Below are positions 17,613 through 26,269 of a stretch of DNA of 64,000 nucleotides, one piece after another. The position numbers and the translations under genes are program-made. This stretch comes from Janthinobacterium sp. PAMC25594. GTDB lineage: Bacteria; Pseudomonadota; Gammaproteobacteria; Burkholderiales; Burkholderiaceae_D. The notes under the pieces were generated by a model. The model ran no database searches, was not told the origin of the DNA, and saw only the letters and a list, made by a program, of their open reading frames with translations. The DNA is taken from assembly GCF_019443505.1 (NCBI RefSeq), contig NZ_CP080377.1, positions 4,774,001-4,838,000 of the forward strand. Direction: 5' to 3'. Each line of letters starts with the position of its first letter. Position 1 is the first letter of the stretch.

Positions 17613-18866
17613 ATGAAATCATCGTCAAGCCTGTATCACACCTTCCGCGCCGCGCTGCTGTTCGCGCTGGCATTGTGCAGCTTCCATGCCGTGGCGGCGC
17701 CTGGCGGCAGTGCCATCGGCAGCGCCCCGCAGGGCACCCTCGTCATCATCGGCGGCGGCCTGCGCGCCGACAATGCCGAAGTCTGGCAGCGCATCGTCAA
17801 GTTGTCGGGCGGACCGGGCGCGCGCATCGCCGTGCTGGCCTCGGCCGCGATGAACCCGGAAAAATCGGGTGAAAGCATCATCAAAAAACTCAATCAATAT
17901 GGCGCCGATGCCTTTTTCGTGCCGCTGGCCGTCAAGCTGGCCAATCGCGATTACCGCAAGGCGGCCGAAGATCCGGCCATCGTCACGCAGATCAAGTCGG
18001 CCACCGGCATCTATTTTGCCGGCGGCGACCAGGGGCGCATCACGCAAGCCTTGCTGCGCCCGGACGGTAGCCGCACGGCCGCGCTGGAAGCCATCTGGTC
18101 GGTCTACCGCAACGGCGGCGTGATCGCCGGTTCCAGCGCCGGCGCGGCCATCATGAGCACCACCATGTTCTACGATGCCAAGCCCGTGCTCGACATGCTC
18201 AAGATGGGCGTCACGGACGGGCGCGAGATTGCGCCGGGCCTGGGCTTCATCGGCAGCGATGTCTTCGTGGACCAGCATCTGCTGGTGCGCGGGCGCTTTG
18301 CGCGCATGATTCCCGTGATGCTGAAAAAAGGCTATCACCTGGGACTGGGTATCGATGAAAACAGCGCCATGGTGGTCGACGCCATGCGCGACGTGGAAGT
18401 CATCGGCTACAGCGGCGCCTTGCTGATCGACCTGTCGGGCGCCATCAGCGACCGTGGCGTGAAAAATTTCAATATCAGCAACGCGGCCATCAGCTACCTG
18501 GACCGGGGCGACAAGTTCAACCTCGTCACACGCGTGTTTACGCCCTCGCCGGACAAGGCCGACAACAAGCTCGATCCGAACCAGCCCGACATGCGCGAAC
18601 CCGTGTTTACCAACGATATCCTCGGCAACAACGCCGTGCTCGACCTGATGGGCAACCTGATCGACAACGCGCAGCAGGAAGCCATCGGCATCGCCTTCGG
18701 CAACCCGCGCGACCCGTACCCGGACCTGGGCTTCGAGTTCCGCTTCAGTAAAACGGTCAACAGCGTCGGCTACAGTTCGACCGAGGCGGAAGCGTATTCG
18801 GTGCTGAAGCTGCGCCTCGACATCCGCCCGATCCAGCTGCGCCAGCCGCTGTACCGCTACAAGTAA
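17613..18866 (+). CDS. Exported cyanophycinase (peptidase S51 family)
   Basis: Serine exopeptidase that cuts cyanophycin into beta-Asp-Arg dipeptides. The protein has 417 residues. A signal peptide (about 1-29, ending AVAA) marks it as an extracellular/periplasmic CphE-type enzyme rather than the cytoplasmic CphB. The nucleophile elbow GSSAGA (173-178, Ser175) and the conserved GGDQ (137-140) are intact. A C-terminal extension of about 100 residues exceeds the roughly 270 residues of CphB. The ATG at 17613 has GAGAGG upstream. It follows the TonB receptor by 145 bp. Its last 10 bp overlap the convergent DUF418 gene. Confidence 0.9.
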   Translation: MKSSSSLYHTFRAALLFALALCSFHAVAAPGGSAIGSAPQGTLVIIGGGLRADNAEVWQRIVKLSGGPGARIAVLASAAMNPEKSGESIIKKLNQYGADAFFVPLAVKLANRDYRKAAEDPAIVTQIKSATGIYFAGGDQGRITQALLRPDGSRTAALEAIWSVYRNGGVIAGSSAGAAIMSTTMFYDAKPVLDMLKMGVTDGREIAPGLGFIGSDVFVDQHLLVRGRFARMIPVMLKKGYHLGLGIDENSAMVVDAMRDVEVIGYSGALLIDLSGAISDRGVKNFNISNAAISYLDRGDKFNLVTRVFTPSPDKADNKLDPNQPDMREPVFTNDILGNNAVLDLMGNLIDNAQQEAIGIAFGNPRDPYPDLGFEFRFSKTVNSVGYSSTEAEAYSVLKLRLDIRPIQLRQPLYRYK

Positions 18867-20077
18867 GCGGCGCCGCTGCGCCGCCAGCGAGGCCACGCGG
18901 CGATCGTCAAGGCCCGCAGCAGCCACTCGACGGGGCCATACGCGTGGCCGCGCAGCCACCAGCGGCTCAGGGGCAGCTGCAGGCTGAAGATGATGACAGC
19001 CAGCGCCAGCGCCAGCGCACCGAGCGGCGAGACGCTGCCCATCAAGCGCGCGCCATACGCGAGGAACAGCCAGGCGCAGATGGCCGACTGCAGCAGGTAG
19101 TTCGACAGCGCCATGCGGCCCGTATCGGCCAGCAGAGAAAACAGCGTGCCGTCGCGCAGGCGCTCGAACAGGGCCAGCGCCAATGCCAGGTAGGCGCCGG
19201 CCAGCAGCGGCGCGCTTGCCAGTCCCGCGGCCAGTCCCGCCACCTGCCATGCCTGGCTTTGCGCATATACGGAGGTCCACGCATACAAGGCGGCGCCGGG
19301 CAGTCCCACCAGCGCCCCGGCCCACAGCAGGCGGCGGCGCAGCGGCAGGTAATCGCTGGCGTGCAGCAGCATCTCGCGCTTGCCTGCGGCCAGGCCGCAC
19401 AGGAACATGGCCAGCGCGCACGGCGCCTGTACCAGCAGCAGGACGATCCAGATGTCGCTCAGTTCGCGCAGGTGCTGATGGACGACGGTGGCCGGGGTGG
19501 CGCGGTAGGCGGCCAGCGCGCTTGCCGCCTTCTGCGCCATCGCCACGGCGTTGTCCGCCGCGTCGCCCGCCGGCTGCAGGCTTTGCAGCCAGGCCATGCC
19601 GGCCCAGAACCCCACGCAGACGGTGACGAGCATCAAGGCCAGGGACAGTGCCTGGCGTTCGCCGCAGCGGTGCAGCGCCAGCAGCACGATGCCCAGCAGG
19701 GCGTAAGTGGTGAGTATGTCGCCATGAAACAGGAACACGGCATGCAGGGCGCCGATCAGCCACAGGCCCGCTTGCCGGCGCAGCATGCGCGGCACGAATG
19801 GTGCGTCGGCGCGCGCGGCCGCCTGCATCTGCAAGGTAAAGCTGTAGCCGAACAAAAAGGAAAACAGCAGATAGAACTTGGTCTCGAACAGCAGCGCGAC
19901 GAGAAAATGCGTGGCGCGGTCGACGCCGCCGTGAAAGGCGGGATCGGTCAGACCCAGGCCGAACCACGGCGTGGCGAAGGCGCCGATATTGACGACCAAA
20001 ATGCCGAACAGGGCGCAGCCGCGCAGGGCGTCGACATCGGCGATGCGCGTGGGCTGGGTTTGCATGGCGGTGCTCAT
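18857..20077 (-). CDS. DUF418/YeiB-family membrane protein
   Basis: A 406-residue inner-membrane protein with about ten hydrophobic segments. It starts with the family hallmark RIADVDALRGCALFGILVVNIGAF and later has LLFSFLFGYSFTLQ. The C-terminal DUF418 part contains GRMALSNYLLQS. The biochemical function of the family is not settled; it is related to acyltransferase-like membrane proteins. It is co-transcribed with the upstream TetR gene through an ATGA overlap (20074-20077). Its 3' end overlaps the convergent cyanophycinase gene by 10 bp. Confidence 0.88.
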   Translation of the reverse strand: MSTAMQTQPTRIADVDALRGCALFGILVVNIGAFATPWFGLGLTDPAFHGGVDRATHFLVALLFETKFYLLFSFLFGYSFTLQMQAAARADAPFVPRMLRRQAGLWLIGALHAVFLFHGDILTTYALLGIVLLALHRCGERQALSLALMLVTVCVGFWAGMAWLQSLQPAGDAADNAVAMAQKAASALAAYRATPATVVHQHLRELSDIWIVLLLVQAPCALAMFLCGLAAGKREMLLHASDYLPLRRRLLWAGALVGLPGAALYAWTSVYAQSQAWQVAGLAAGLASAPLLAGAYLALALALFERLRDGTLFSLLADTGRMALSNYLLQSAICAWLFLAYGARLMGSVSPLGALALALAVIIFSLQLPLSRWWLRGHAYGPVEWLLRALTIAAWPRWRRSGAAYL

Positions 20078-20676
20078 GCCAGGGCAGGGCGCAGGAAGCG
20101 CGCCAATAACAGGTGCAGGCTGGCGCGCTGCGCCAGCGGTGCGTAATCGGGATCGACGGCGACCCGGTTGAAGATGCCGTCGATCAGCGCGGCGATCCAG
20201 CCGGCCGTTTGCGCGGGGTCGAGCGCGGCGTCAACCTGACCTTGTGCCGCAGCGCTTTCCAGCAGCGCCTGCACGCCGGCGCGCAGCACGGCATCGTTGC
20301 GCGCCACCCTGGCCGCGATATCCGGATCGCGCATCGCTTCGGCGGCAATGTCCAGCGCCAGTCCCGCAAAATCCCCGTCGGCCGCCAGCGCCAGCACCAG
20401 GTCCATGAAATCGAGCAGGGCGCCGTACGCATCGGCGCTGCCTTGCACGCCGGCAAAATAGGCGGCCGTCTCGCCGCCTTCCTGGTCGACGATGGCGGCG
20501 ATGATGGCTTGCTTGGTGGGGAAGTAATGAAACAGGTTGCCGGGACTCATGCCCGCTTGCGCGCAGATGGCGGCGGTGCTGGTCTGGTGAAAGCCCTTGC
20601 GCGCGAAGCAGCTGCGCGCGGCGGCGAGAATGGCGTCGCGACGGGCCGCGTGTTTGCCGGGATCGATGGTGCGCAT
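20074..20676 (-). CDS. TetR/AcrR-family transcription repressor
   Basis: A 200-residue regulator. The N-terminal HTH (about 10-56) reads RRDAILAAARSCFARKGFHQTSTAAICAQAGMSPGNLFHYFPTK, a textbook TetR DNA-binding domain. The rest is the helical ligand-binding domain. It shares an operon with the DUF418 membrane protein by a 4-bp overlap and probably controls its own operon. A palindromic GACTAGTC element sits about 30 bp upstream of its start. The inducer is unknown. Confidence 0.92.
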   Translation of the reverse strand: MRTIDPGKHAARRDAILAAARSCFARKGFHQTSTAAICAQAGMSPGNLFHYFPTKQAIIAAIVDQEGGETAAYFAGVQGSADAYGALLDFMDLVLALAADGDFAGLALDIAAEAMRDPDIAARVARNDAVLRAGVQALLESAAAQGQVDAALDPAQTAGWIAALIDGIFNRVAVDPDYAPLAQRASLHLLLARFLRPALA

Positions 20677-20703
20677 GGCGTTTTGCTCCCCTTTTAATTA
20701 ATC

Positions 20704-20711
20704 GACTAGTC
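20704..20711. promoter_or_regulatory. Candidate TetR operator
   Basis: Palindrome GACTAGTC, with a further partial copy (AGTC) just to the right, in the AT-rich gap between the TetR gene and the divergent M64 peptidase gene. TetR-family repressors often bind such TGACTAGTCA-like symmetry next to their own genes. Confidence 0.4.
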
Positions 20712-20877
20712 AGTCTAATATAAATGGATTGCGTGGCGCGGTCAAACGGGTGCTTTGCAGTGCGTATTCCTGTCGCTACAATATGCCGCACCGGATTTTT
20801 CCATGCCCGCCGCTGGCGCCGCTGTTTGTTTGGAAAACCGCTTCTTTTACCCGTTTTTCTACCGTGTCAGGAATGAA

Positions 20878-22317
20878 ATGCAGCAGACCCCGATTCGATC
20901 CTTCCTCTGCGCGCTGGCGCTGGCCGCCGGCATCGTCCCTGCCGCGCAGGCTGCCGGTGCCGCCCAGCCGGCCACCATGCGCCTCGATTACCAGCACAGC
21001 GGCAATGCGCTGGGCGAGCATTATGCGGTCGAGCGCGTGCTGGTCGAACCCTTGCCATGGCCGGGCAATCTGGCGCGTCCCATCGATGACAGCAACCGCG
21101 GCAACAACCTGCTGGAAGTGGTCGATATCCAGTCGGGCAAGGTGCTGTATTCGCGCGGCTTCTCCACCATTTTCGGTGAATGGGCCAGCACCGACGAAGC
21201 GAAAACCACCACGCGCGCGTTCCAGGAATCCGTGCGTTTCCCGCAGCCCGAGCACCCCGTGCGCGTGCGCATTCTCAAGCGCGACGAACGCGGCCTGTTT
21301 TCCATTGTGTGGAGCACCGATGTCGACCCGGCGGCGCAGGAGGTGATCCGCAAGCAGCCGCCCGCGCCGGTCAAGCCGATCCCGATCCGCATCAGTGGCC
21401 CCTCGTCCGGGAAGGTCGACCTGCTGATCATGGGCGACGGCTACACGGCCGCCGAAATGGGCAAGTTCGAAGCGACGGCGCGGAAATTGGCCGAACACCT
21501 GTTTACGGTCTCGCCGTTCCGCGAGCGGGCCAATGACTTCAACGTGTGGGCCATGGCCGCGCCGACGCAGGAGTCGGGCGTGTCGCGTCCATCGACGGGC
21601 GTGCACCATGCGTCGCCGCTGGGCACGCGCTACGATATTTTCGGCAGCGAGCGTTATGTGCTGACGACGGACAACCGCGCCCTGCGCGACCTGGCGCAGT
21701 ATGCGCCGTATGAATTCATCGAAATCCTCGTCAACAACGACACCTACGGCGGTGGCGGCATCTTCGGCCAGTTCAGCACGGCGGCAGCCAACAACGACTG
21801 GGCCAATTACCTGTTCGTGCATGAATTCGGCCACCATTTCGCCGGCCTGGCCGATGAGTACTACACTTCGCCCGTGGCCTATCAGTCGAATGGCGAGCGG
21901 CAGGAACCGTGGGAGTCGAACGCCACGGCGCTGCGCGATCCGTCCAAACTGAAATGGCAGAGCCACGTCAAGGCGGGCACGCCGCTGCCGACGCCATGGC
22001 CGAAGGAAGCCTACGACAGCCATGCGCGCGAGTACCAGAAGCAGCGCGCGGCCCTGCGCGCGGCCAACCGCCCGGAAAGCGAGATGAGCGATTTGTTCAA
22101 GGCCGACCTGGCGTACACGCAGCAGCTGTTCTCGAAGGCGCCGCAGCGCCATGCTGTGGGCGCCTTCGAAGGCGCGAACTACGAGTCGTCCGGCTACTAC
22201 CGGCCCGAGATGCAATGCATCATGTTCGACCGCAGCGAGACCTTCTGCTCCGTATGCCAGGATGGCATCAGCACCATCATCGACTTGTATTCGCGTCCCG
22301 CGGCGCCGCGCCAATAA
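20878..22317 (+). CDS. Secreted M64-family (IgA peptidase-like) zinc peptidase
   Basis: A 479-residue protein with a signal peptide (1-24, ending AAQAAG), an N-terminal beta-rich region and an M64 catalytic domain. The zinc motif HEFGHHFAGLADEY starts at about residue 315, with His315, His319 and a downstream Asp as ligands. The family is named for a Clostridium IgA protease, but most bacterial members have unknown substrates. The ATG at 20878 has AGGA upstream; a frame from 20755 would add 41 unlikely residues. The gene is divergent from the TetR gene. No partner gene is evident. Confidence 0.88.
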   Translation: MQQTPIRSFLCALALAAGIVPAAQAAGAAQPATMRLDYQHSGNALGEHYAVERVLVEPLPWPGNLARPIDDSNRGNNLLEVVDIQSGKVLYSRGFSTIFGEWASTDEAKTTTRAFQESVRFPQPEHPVRVRILKRDERGLFSIVWSTDVDPAAQEVIRKQPPAPVKPIPIRISGPSSGKVDLLIMGDGYTAAEMGKFEATARKLAEHLFTVSPFRERANDFNVWAMAAPTQESGVSRPSTGVHHASPLGTRYDIFGSERYVLTTDNRALRDLAQYAPYEFIEILVNNDTYGGGGIFGQFSTAAANNDWANYLFVHEFGHHFAGLADEYYTSPVAYQSNGERQEPWESNATALRDPSKLKWQSHVKAGTPLPTPWPKEAYDSHAREYQKQRAALRAANRPESEMSDLFKADLAYTQQLFSKAPQRHAVGAFEGANYESSGYYRPEMQCIMFDRSETFCSVCQDGISTIIDLYSRPAAPRQ

Positions 22318-22559
22318 TCCTTTCAGCGCAGTGCCGCAAGGCATGGTGGGCCATGTTGCAACGCAATAGCATGGTCCCCAGTTTTATCGTTCCCCGCCTT
22401 GCGCCTCGCGCCACGGCGCCGCGCAGCTTGTGTTTCAGGCAATCTCCCCTTCTTTTGTACGGCCGCTTTTTTATGCGCCAGCCCCGCGATATTATCAAAT
22501 AAGCACCGCGATTCGATTGCTTATCAATTAGTCCATTTAAATAATATTGATGTAGAATT

Positions 22560-22573
22560 TGATGTGTATCAAT
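22560..22573 (+). promoter_or_regulatory. FNR/ANR binding site
   Basis: TTGATGTGTATCAA matches the FNR/ANR consensus TTGAT-N4-ATCAA perfectly. Its centre (22566.5) is 41.5 bp before the start expected from the -10 at 22597-22602, the exact spacing of class II FNR-activated promoters. Confidence 0.8.
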
Positions 22574-22596
22574 GTTGCATTGCCGCAATCGCACTT

Positions 22597-22602
22597 ATAG
22601 TT
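22597..22602 (+). promoter_or_regulatory. -10 element of the FNR-dependent promoter
   Basis: TATAGT, with transcription expected to start near 22608. There is no good -35, as expected for a class II activated promoter where FNR replaces it. Confidence 0.6.
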
Positions 22603-22744
22603 GACCTAGCTCAAAACGATAAGCATGCGGACCGGACTCATCGCGAATCACGTATCTAAATGCTGTAGAGTAATTTTCGCCCCGTACCAGTTCCCTGAGA
22701 ATGCACTGGTGCCGGCCTCGAATTTCAGTGACGGAAGCCGATTC

Positions 22745-22930
22745 ATGAAGATGCAGACCCCCGCGCCTGACGCGTGCAATACCCTCCATCCCCACACACC
22801 GATTGCCTTGCCGTACGCGCGCGCAGGCGGCGTGACCCTGGCCATGAGCGCGGCCGCCATGCGCGCCGGCGCGGTGCGCTGCGTGCGTGCGGCCACGCCG
22901 TGGCCCGCCCTGCGTCCAGTCCAGGCATGA
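22745..22930 (+). CDS. Possible 61-residue leader ORF coupled to fabI
   Basis: ATG at 22745 (MKMQTPAPDACNTLHPH...) runs 61 codons and ends in a TGA that overlaps the FabI ATG in the ATGA form, typical of translational coupling. The product is Ala/Arg-rich with no recognised domain. No strong ribosome site is seen (GGAAGC lies 10 nt upstream). It lies within the transcript expected from the FNR promoter. Its reality is uncertain. Confidence 0.35.
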   Translation: MKMQTPAPDACNTLHPHTPIALPYARAGGVTLAMSAAAMRAGAVRCVRAATPWPALRPVQA

Positions 22931-23712
22931 CGGCCGACTTGCGCCCACACTTGCCTTTGCAGGGCAAGCGGGGCCTGGTGGTGGGCATCGCCAACGCGCA
23001 AAGCATCGCCTGGGGCTGCGCCAGCGCATTGCGCGCGGCCGGCGCCGAACTGGCCGTGACCTGGCTCAATGACAAGGCGCGTCCGCATGTGGAACCGCTG
23101 GCGCAGCAAGTGCAGGCGGCCATCATGGCGCCGCTCGACGTGGCCGTGCCAGGCCAGCTCGAAGCGCTGTTTGCGCAGATCGAGCGGCAGTGGGGGAGGC
23201 TCGATTTCGTCGTCCATTCCATCGCTTACGCGCCCAAACAGGACTTGCATGGCCGCGTCACGGACAGTTCGGCTGACGGCTTCGCGCAGGCGATGGATAT
23301 CTCCTGCCACTCCTTCATGCGCATGGCGAAGCTGGCCGAACCGCTGATGCCGGACGGCGGCAGCCTGATGACCATGAGTTACCTGGGCGCCGAGGAAGTC
23401 ATCGCCGACTATGGCCTGATGGGGCCAGTGAAGGCGGCGCTGGAAGCATCGGTGCGCTACCTGGCGGCGGAACTGGGCCCGCAAGGCATCCGCGTCAATG
23501 CCATCTCGCCGGGGCCCCTGGAAACGCGGGCCGCTTCCGGCATTGCCCATTTCGACCGCCTGATGGCCGACGCCATCGAACGCTCGCCCATGCGCTGCCT
23601 GGCCACCATCGAGGACGTGGGCGCGCTGTGCGCCTTCCTCGCCGGCGACGGCGCGCGCGCCATCACGGGCGGCACCTTGTATGTCGATGGCGGCTACAAC
23701 ATTCTGAATTGA
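22927..23712 (+). CDS. fabI: Enoyl-ACP reductase of the FabI type
   Basis: NADH-dependent reduction of trans-2-enoyl-ACP in fatty-acid elongation. The protein has 261 residues, a normal FabI length. The Rossmann region GLVVGIANAQSIAWGCA, the active-site Tyr-x6-Lys (YGLMGPVK) and SPGPLETRAASGI are as in FabI. A frame from 22774 is open, but the N-terminus aligns from the ATG at 22927. It heads the exporter/PTA/AckA gene run rather than a fab cluster, so it may be a second, condition-specific FabI. If so, the housekeeping copy lies outside the window (not seen). Confidence 0.9.
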   Translation: MTADLRPHLPLQGKRGLVVGIANAQSIAWGCASALRAAGAELAVTWLNDKARPHVEPLAQQVQAAIMAPLDVAVPGQLEALFAQIERQWGRLDFVVHSIAYAPKQDLHGRVTDSSADGFAQAMDISCHSFMRMAKLAEPLMPDGGSLMTMSYLGAEEVIADYGLMGPVKAALEASVRYLAAELGPQGIRVNAISPGPLETRAASGIAHFDRLMADAIERSPMRCLATIEDVGALCAFLAGDGARAITGGTLYVDGGYNILN

Positions 23713-23725
23713 CTGGAAGAAGAAG

Positions 23726-25177
23726 ATGATCATGCCTGTTCCCGCTTTATCTGCGTGCGCCAGGATGGCCGCGCTGGCCACTGCACTGGCCACCACGCTG
23801 GCCCTGGCCGGCTGCGCCTCGATGGCGCCGCCGTATGCGCCACCGCCGCTGCCCGTGGCGGCGCAGTATCCGGAAACCGATCCCGCCGGCGCGCACGCGG
23901 CGGACATCGCCTGGCAAGCCTACTTTGCCGATGCGCGCCTGCAGGCGCTGATTGCGCAGGCGCTTGCCAGCAACCGCGATATTCGCATCGCCGCCCTGCG
24001 CGTGGAAGAGGCGCGCGCCGCGTATGGCATCCAGCGCGCGGAACAATTCCCCACCATTGCGCTGGGCGCCTCCGGCAGCCGTGCGCGCGTGCCCGGTGAC
24101 CTGAGTGTGACGGGCCGCCCCATGACGAGCGCGCAGTACCAGACGGGCTTGAACGTGAGCGCCTGGGAGCTCGATTTCTGGGGCCGCGTGCGCAGCCTGA
24201 AGGACAGCGCGCTGCAAACCCTGCTGGCCAGTGACGAGGCGCGCCGCGCCGTCAGCGTGGCCCTGGTGGCGCAGGTGGCCAATGGCTACCTGGGCCTGCG
24301 CGAACTCGATGAACGGGTGGCACTGGCGCGCGCCACGGTCGACAGCCGCGCCGAGTCGCTGCGCATCTTTACGCGTCGCTTCGAGGTCGGGTCGATTTCC
24401 AAACTGGACCTGACGCAGGTGGAAACCCTGCTCAGCCAGGCCCTCTCGCTGTCGGCGCAGCTGGAGCAGGCGCGCGCCGTGCAGGCGCACGCGCTGGCCC
24501 AGCTGGTGGGCGGCCCGGTCGACCTGACTCCGGACACGCGCCGCTTCGACGACGCCAGCGTGCTGCAGCCGCTGCATGCGGGCCTGCCCTCGGCCTTGCT
24601 CACGCAGCGTCCCGACCTGATGGCGGCCGAGCATCAACTGCGCGCCGCGCAAGCCAATATCGGCGCCGCGCGCGCCGCCTTCTTTCCCACCATTTCGCTG
24701 ACGGCCGCTTACGGCACGGCCAGCGCGGAATTGAGCGGCCTGTTCGACTCGGGCAGCGGCGCCTGGAGTTTCGCGCCGCGCCTGGTGCTGCCGATCTTTG
24801 ACGCGGGCCGCATCCGCGCCAACATGGACCTGGCCGAGGTACGCCGCGACGTGGCCGTGGCCAATTATGAAAAGAGCGTGCAGGGCGCGTTTCGCGAAGT
24901 GGCCGACGCGTTGTCGAACCGGCGCTGGCTGGCGCTGCAGGTCGACATCGGCAAGACCACGCTGGCCGCGCAGAGCGAACGCGCGCGCCTGGCCAAGCTG
25001 CGCTATGACAATGGCGCCGCGCCCTACCTGGAAGTGCTCGATGCGCAGCGCGACCTGCTGACGGTCGAGCAGCAACTGGTGCAGACGCGCCGCGCGCTGC
25101 TCTCCAGCCAGGTCAGCCTGTATGCGGCCCTGGGCGGCGGCGCACCCGCCGCCTCTGCCGCCGCTTCCACCCACTAA
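23726..25177 (+). CDS. Outer-membrane efflux lipoprotein (NodT/OprM family)
   Basis: A 483-residue TolC-like channel protein. A lipoprotein signal peptide ends in the lipobox LAGC (about residues 27-30), and two OEP repeats (about 65-260 and 285-470) form the alpha-barrel/beta-barrel. Motifs include QAYFADARLQALIAQALASNRDIRIA and APRLVLPIFDAGRIRANMDLAEVR. The ATG at 23726 has GGAAGAAG upstream; a second ATG at 23732 is possible. It lies 13 bp after fabI and 18 bp before the HlyD adaptor, so it is the outer-membrane part of the exporter encoded downstream. Confidence 0.93.
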   Translation: MIMPVPALSACARMAALATALATTLALAGCASMAPPYAPPPLPVAAQYPETDPAGAHAADIAWQAYFADARLQALIAQALASNRDIRIAALRVEEARAAYGIQRAEQFPTIALGASGSRARVPGDLSVTGRPMTSAQYQTGLNVSAWELDFWGRVRSLKDSALQTLLASDEARRAVSVALVAQVANGYLGLRELDERVALARATVDSRAESLRIFTRRFEVGSISKLDLTQVETLLSQALSLSAQLEQARAVQAHALAQLVGGPVDLTPDTRRFDDASVLQPLHAGLPSALLTQRPDLMAAEHQLRAAQANIGAARAAFFPTISLTAAYGTASAELSGLFDSGSGAWSFAPRLVLPIFDAGRIRANMDLAEVRRDVAVANYEKSVQGAFREVADALSNRRWLALQVDIGKTTLAAQSERARLAKLRYDNGAAPYLEVLDAQRDLLTVEQQLVQTRRALLSSQVSLYAALGGGAPAASAAASTH

Positions 25178-25195
25178 TTTGATCGCCCCGATACC

Positions 25196-26269
25196 ATGAC
25201 TCCACAACTGAAGAAAAAACTCATCCCCGCGGCGCTCGTCGTGGCCGTTCTCGTGCTGGGCTATGTGGCCTGGCAAAAAATGCGTCCCACCGGCCCCGGT
25301 GAGGGTTTTGTCAGCGGCAATGGCCGCATCGAAGCGACGGAAATCGACGTCGCCACCAAGCTGGCCGGCCGCGTCAAGGAGATCCTCGTGCGCGAGGGCG
25401 ACTTCGTCAAGGCGGGGCAGCCGCTGGCCACCATGCAGGTGGACTCGCTGACGGCCCAGCGCGACGAGGCGCGCGCGCGCCAGCAGCAGGCGTCCGACGC
25501 GGTGGTCGGCGCGCAGGCGCAGGTGGCCGTGCGCGAGAGCGACAAGGCGGCCGCGCTGGCCCTGGTGGCGCAGCGTGAAAGCGAACTCGATGCGGCCCGC
25601 CGCCGCCTGGCCCGCTCGGAAACCTTGTCGAAAGAGGGCGCTTCTTCGGTGCAGGAACTCGACGACGACCGCGCCCGCGTGCGCAGCGTGGCCGCCGCCC
25701 TGAATGCGGCCAAGGCGCAGGTGACTGCGGCGCAGGCGGCCATCGACGCGGCCAAGGCGCAAGTGGTGGGTTCGCGTTCGGCCGTGACGGCCGCCGAGGC
25801 GACCACCGCGCGCATCGACGCCGACCTGGCCGATGGCCAGCTGGCGGCGCCGCGCGACGGCCGCGTGCAATACCTGGTGGCGCAGCAGGGCGAAGTGCTG
25901 GCTGGTGGCGGCAAGGTGCTCAACCTGGTCGACCTGTCGGACGTCTACATGACCTTTTTCCTGCCCGAGACGGCGGCCGGCAAGGTGGCGATGGGCGGCG
26001 AAGTGCGCATCATCCTCGATGCGGCGCCCAATTACGTGATTCCGGCGACGATCTCGTTTGTCGCCGCCAGCGCGCAGTTCACGCCGAAGACGGTGGAAAC
26101 GGCCAGCGAGCGCCAGAAGCTGATGTTCCGCGTGAAAGCGCAGATCAGCCGCGAGCTGCTGCAAAAGCATCTGGCTTTGGTAAAAGTGGGCTTGCCCGGC
26201 GTAGCCTGGGTGCGTCTCGATGCAAAGCAGGCATGGCCGGCTGAACTGACGGCCAAGGTCCCGCAGTGA
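25196..26269 (+). CDS. HlyD/YhiI-type membrane-fusion adaptor
   Basis: Periplasmic adaptor of 357 residues that bridges the ABC pump and the outer-membrane channel. A single N-terminal anchor (about 9-26, [18 protein letters not shown]) is followed by the lipoyl halves ([33 protein letters not shown] ... [24 protein letters not shown]). Between them is a long Ala-rich coiled coil (about 85-205). The order HlyD, double ABC protein, permease matches E. coli yhiI-rbbA-yhhJ. Its stop overlaps the GTG start of the ABC gene by 4 bp. The exported substrate is unknown. Confidence 0.93.
   Translation: MTPQLKKKLIPAALVVAVLVLGYVAWQKMRPTGPGEGFVSGNGRIEATEIDVATKLAGRVKEILVREGDFVKAGQPLATMQVDSLTAQRDEARARQQQASDAVVGAQAQVAVRESDKAAALALVAQRESELDAARRRLARSETLSKEGASSVQELDDDRARVRSVAAALNAAKAQVTAAQAAIDAAKAQVVGSRSAVTAAEATTARIDADLADGQLAAPRDGRVQYLVAQQGEVLAGGGKVLNLVDLSDVYMTFFLPETAAGKVAMGGEVRIILDAAPNYVIPATISFVAASAQFTPKTVETASERQKLMFRVKAQISRELLQKHLALVKVGLPGVAWVRLDAKQAWPAELTAKVPQ

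Larger units (their letters stand above)
22318..22744. other. Promoter region of the FabI-AckA gene run
   Basis: About 430 bp without a supported gene. It becomes AT-rich from 22495 and carries a perfect FNR box with a well-spaced -10 element. The first 180 bp, after the peptidase stop, show nothing clear beyond GC-rich partial repeats that could form a weak 3' hairpin. Confidence 0.6.

Noticed and set aside
17625..19967. 780-codon minus-strand ORF across cyanophycinase and the DUF418 gene
   Set aside because: It joins shadow frames of two genes on opposite strands; no family features.
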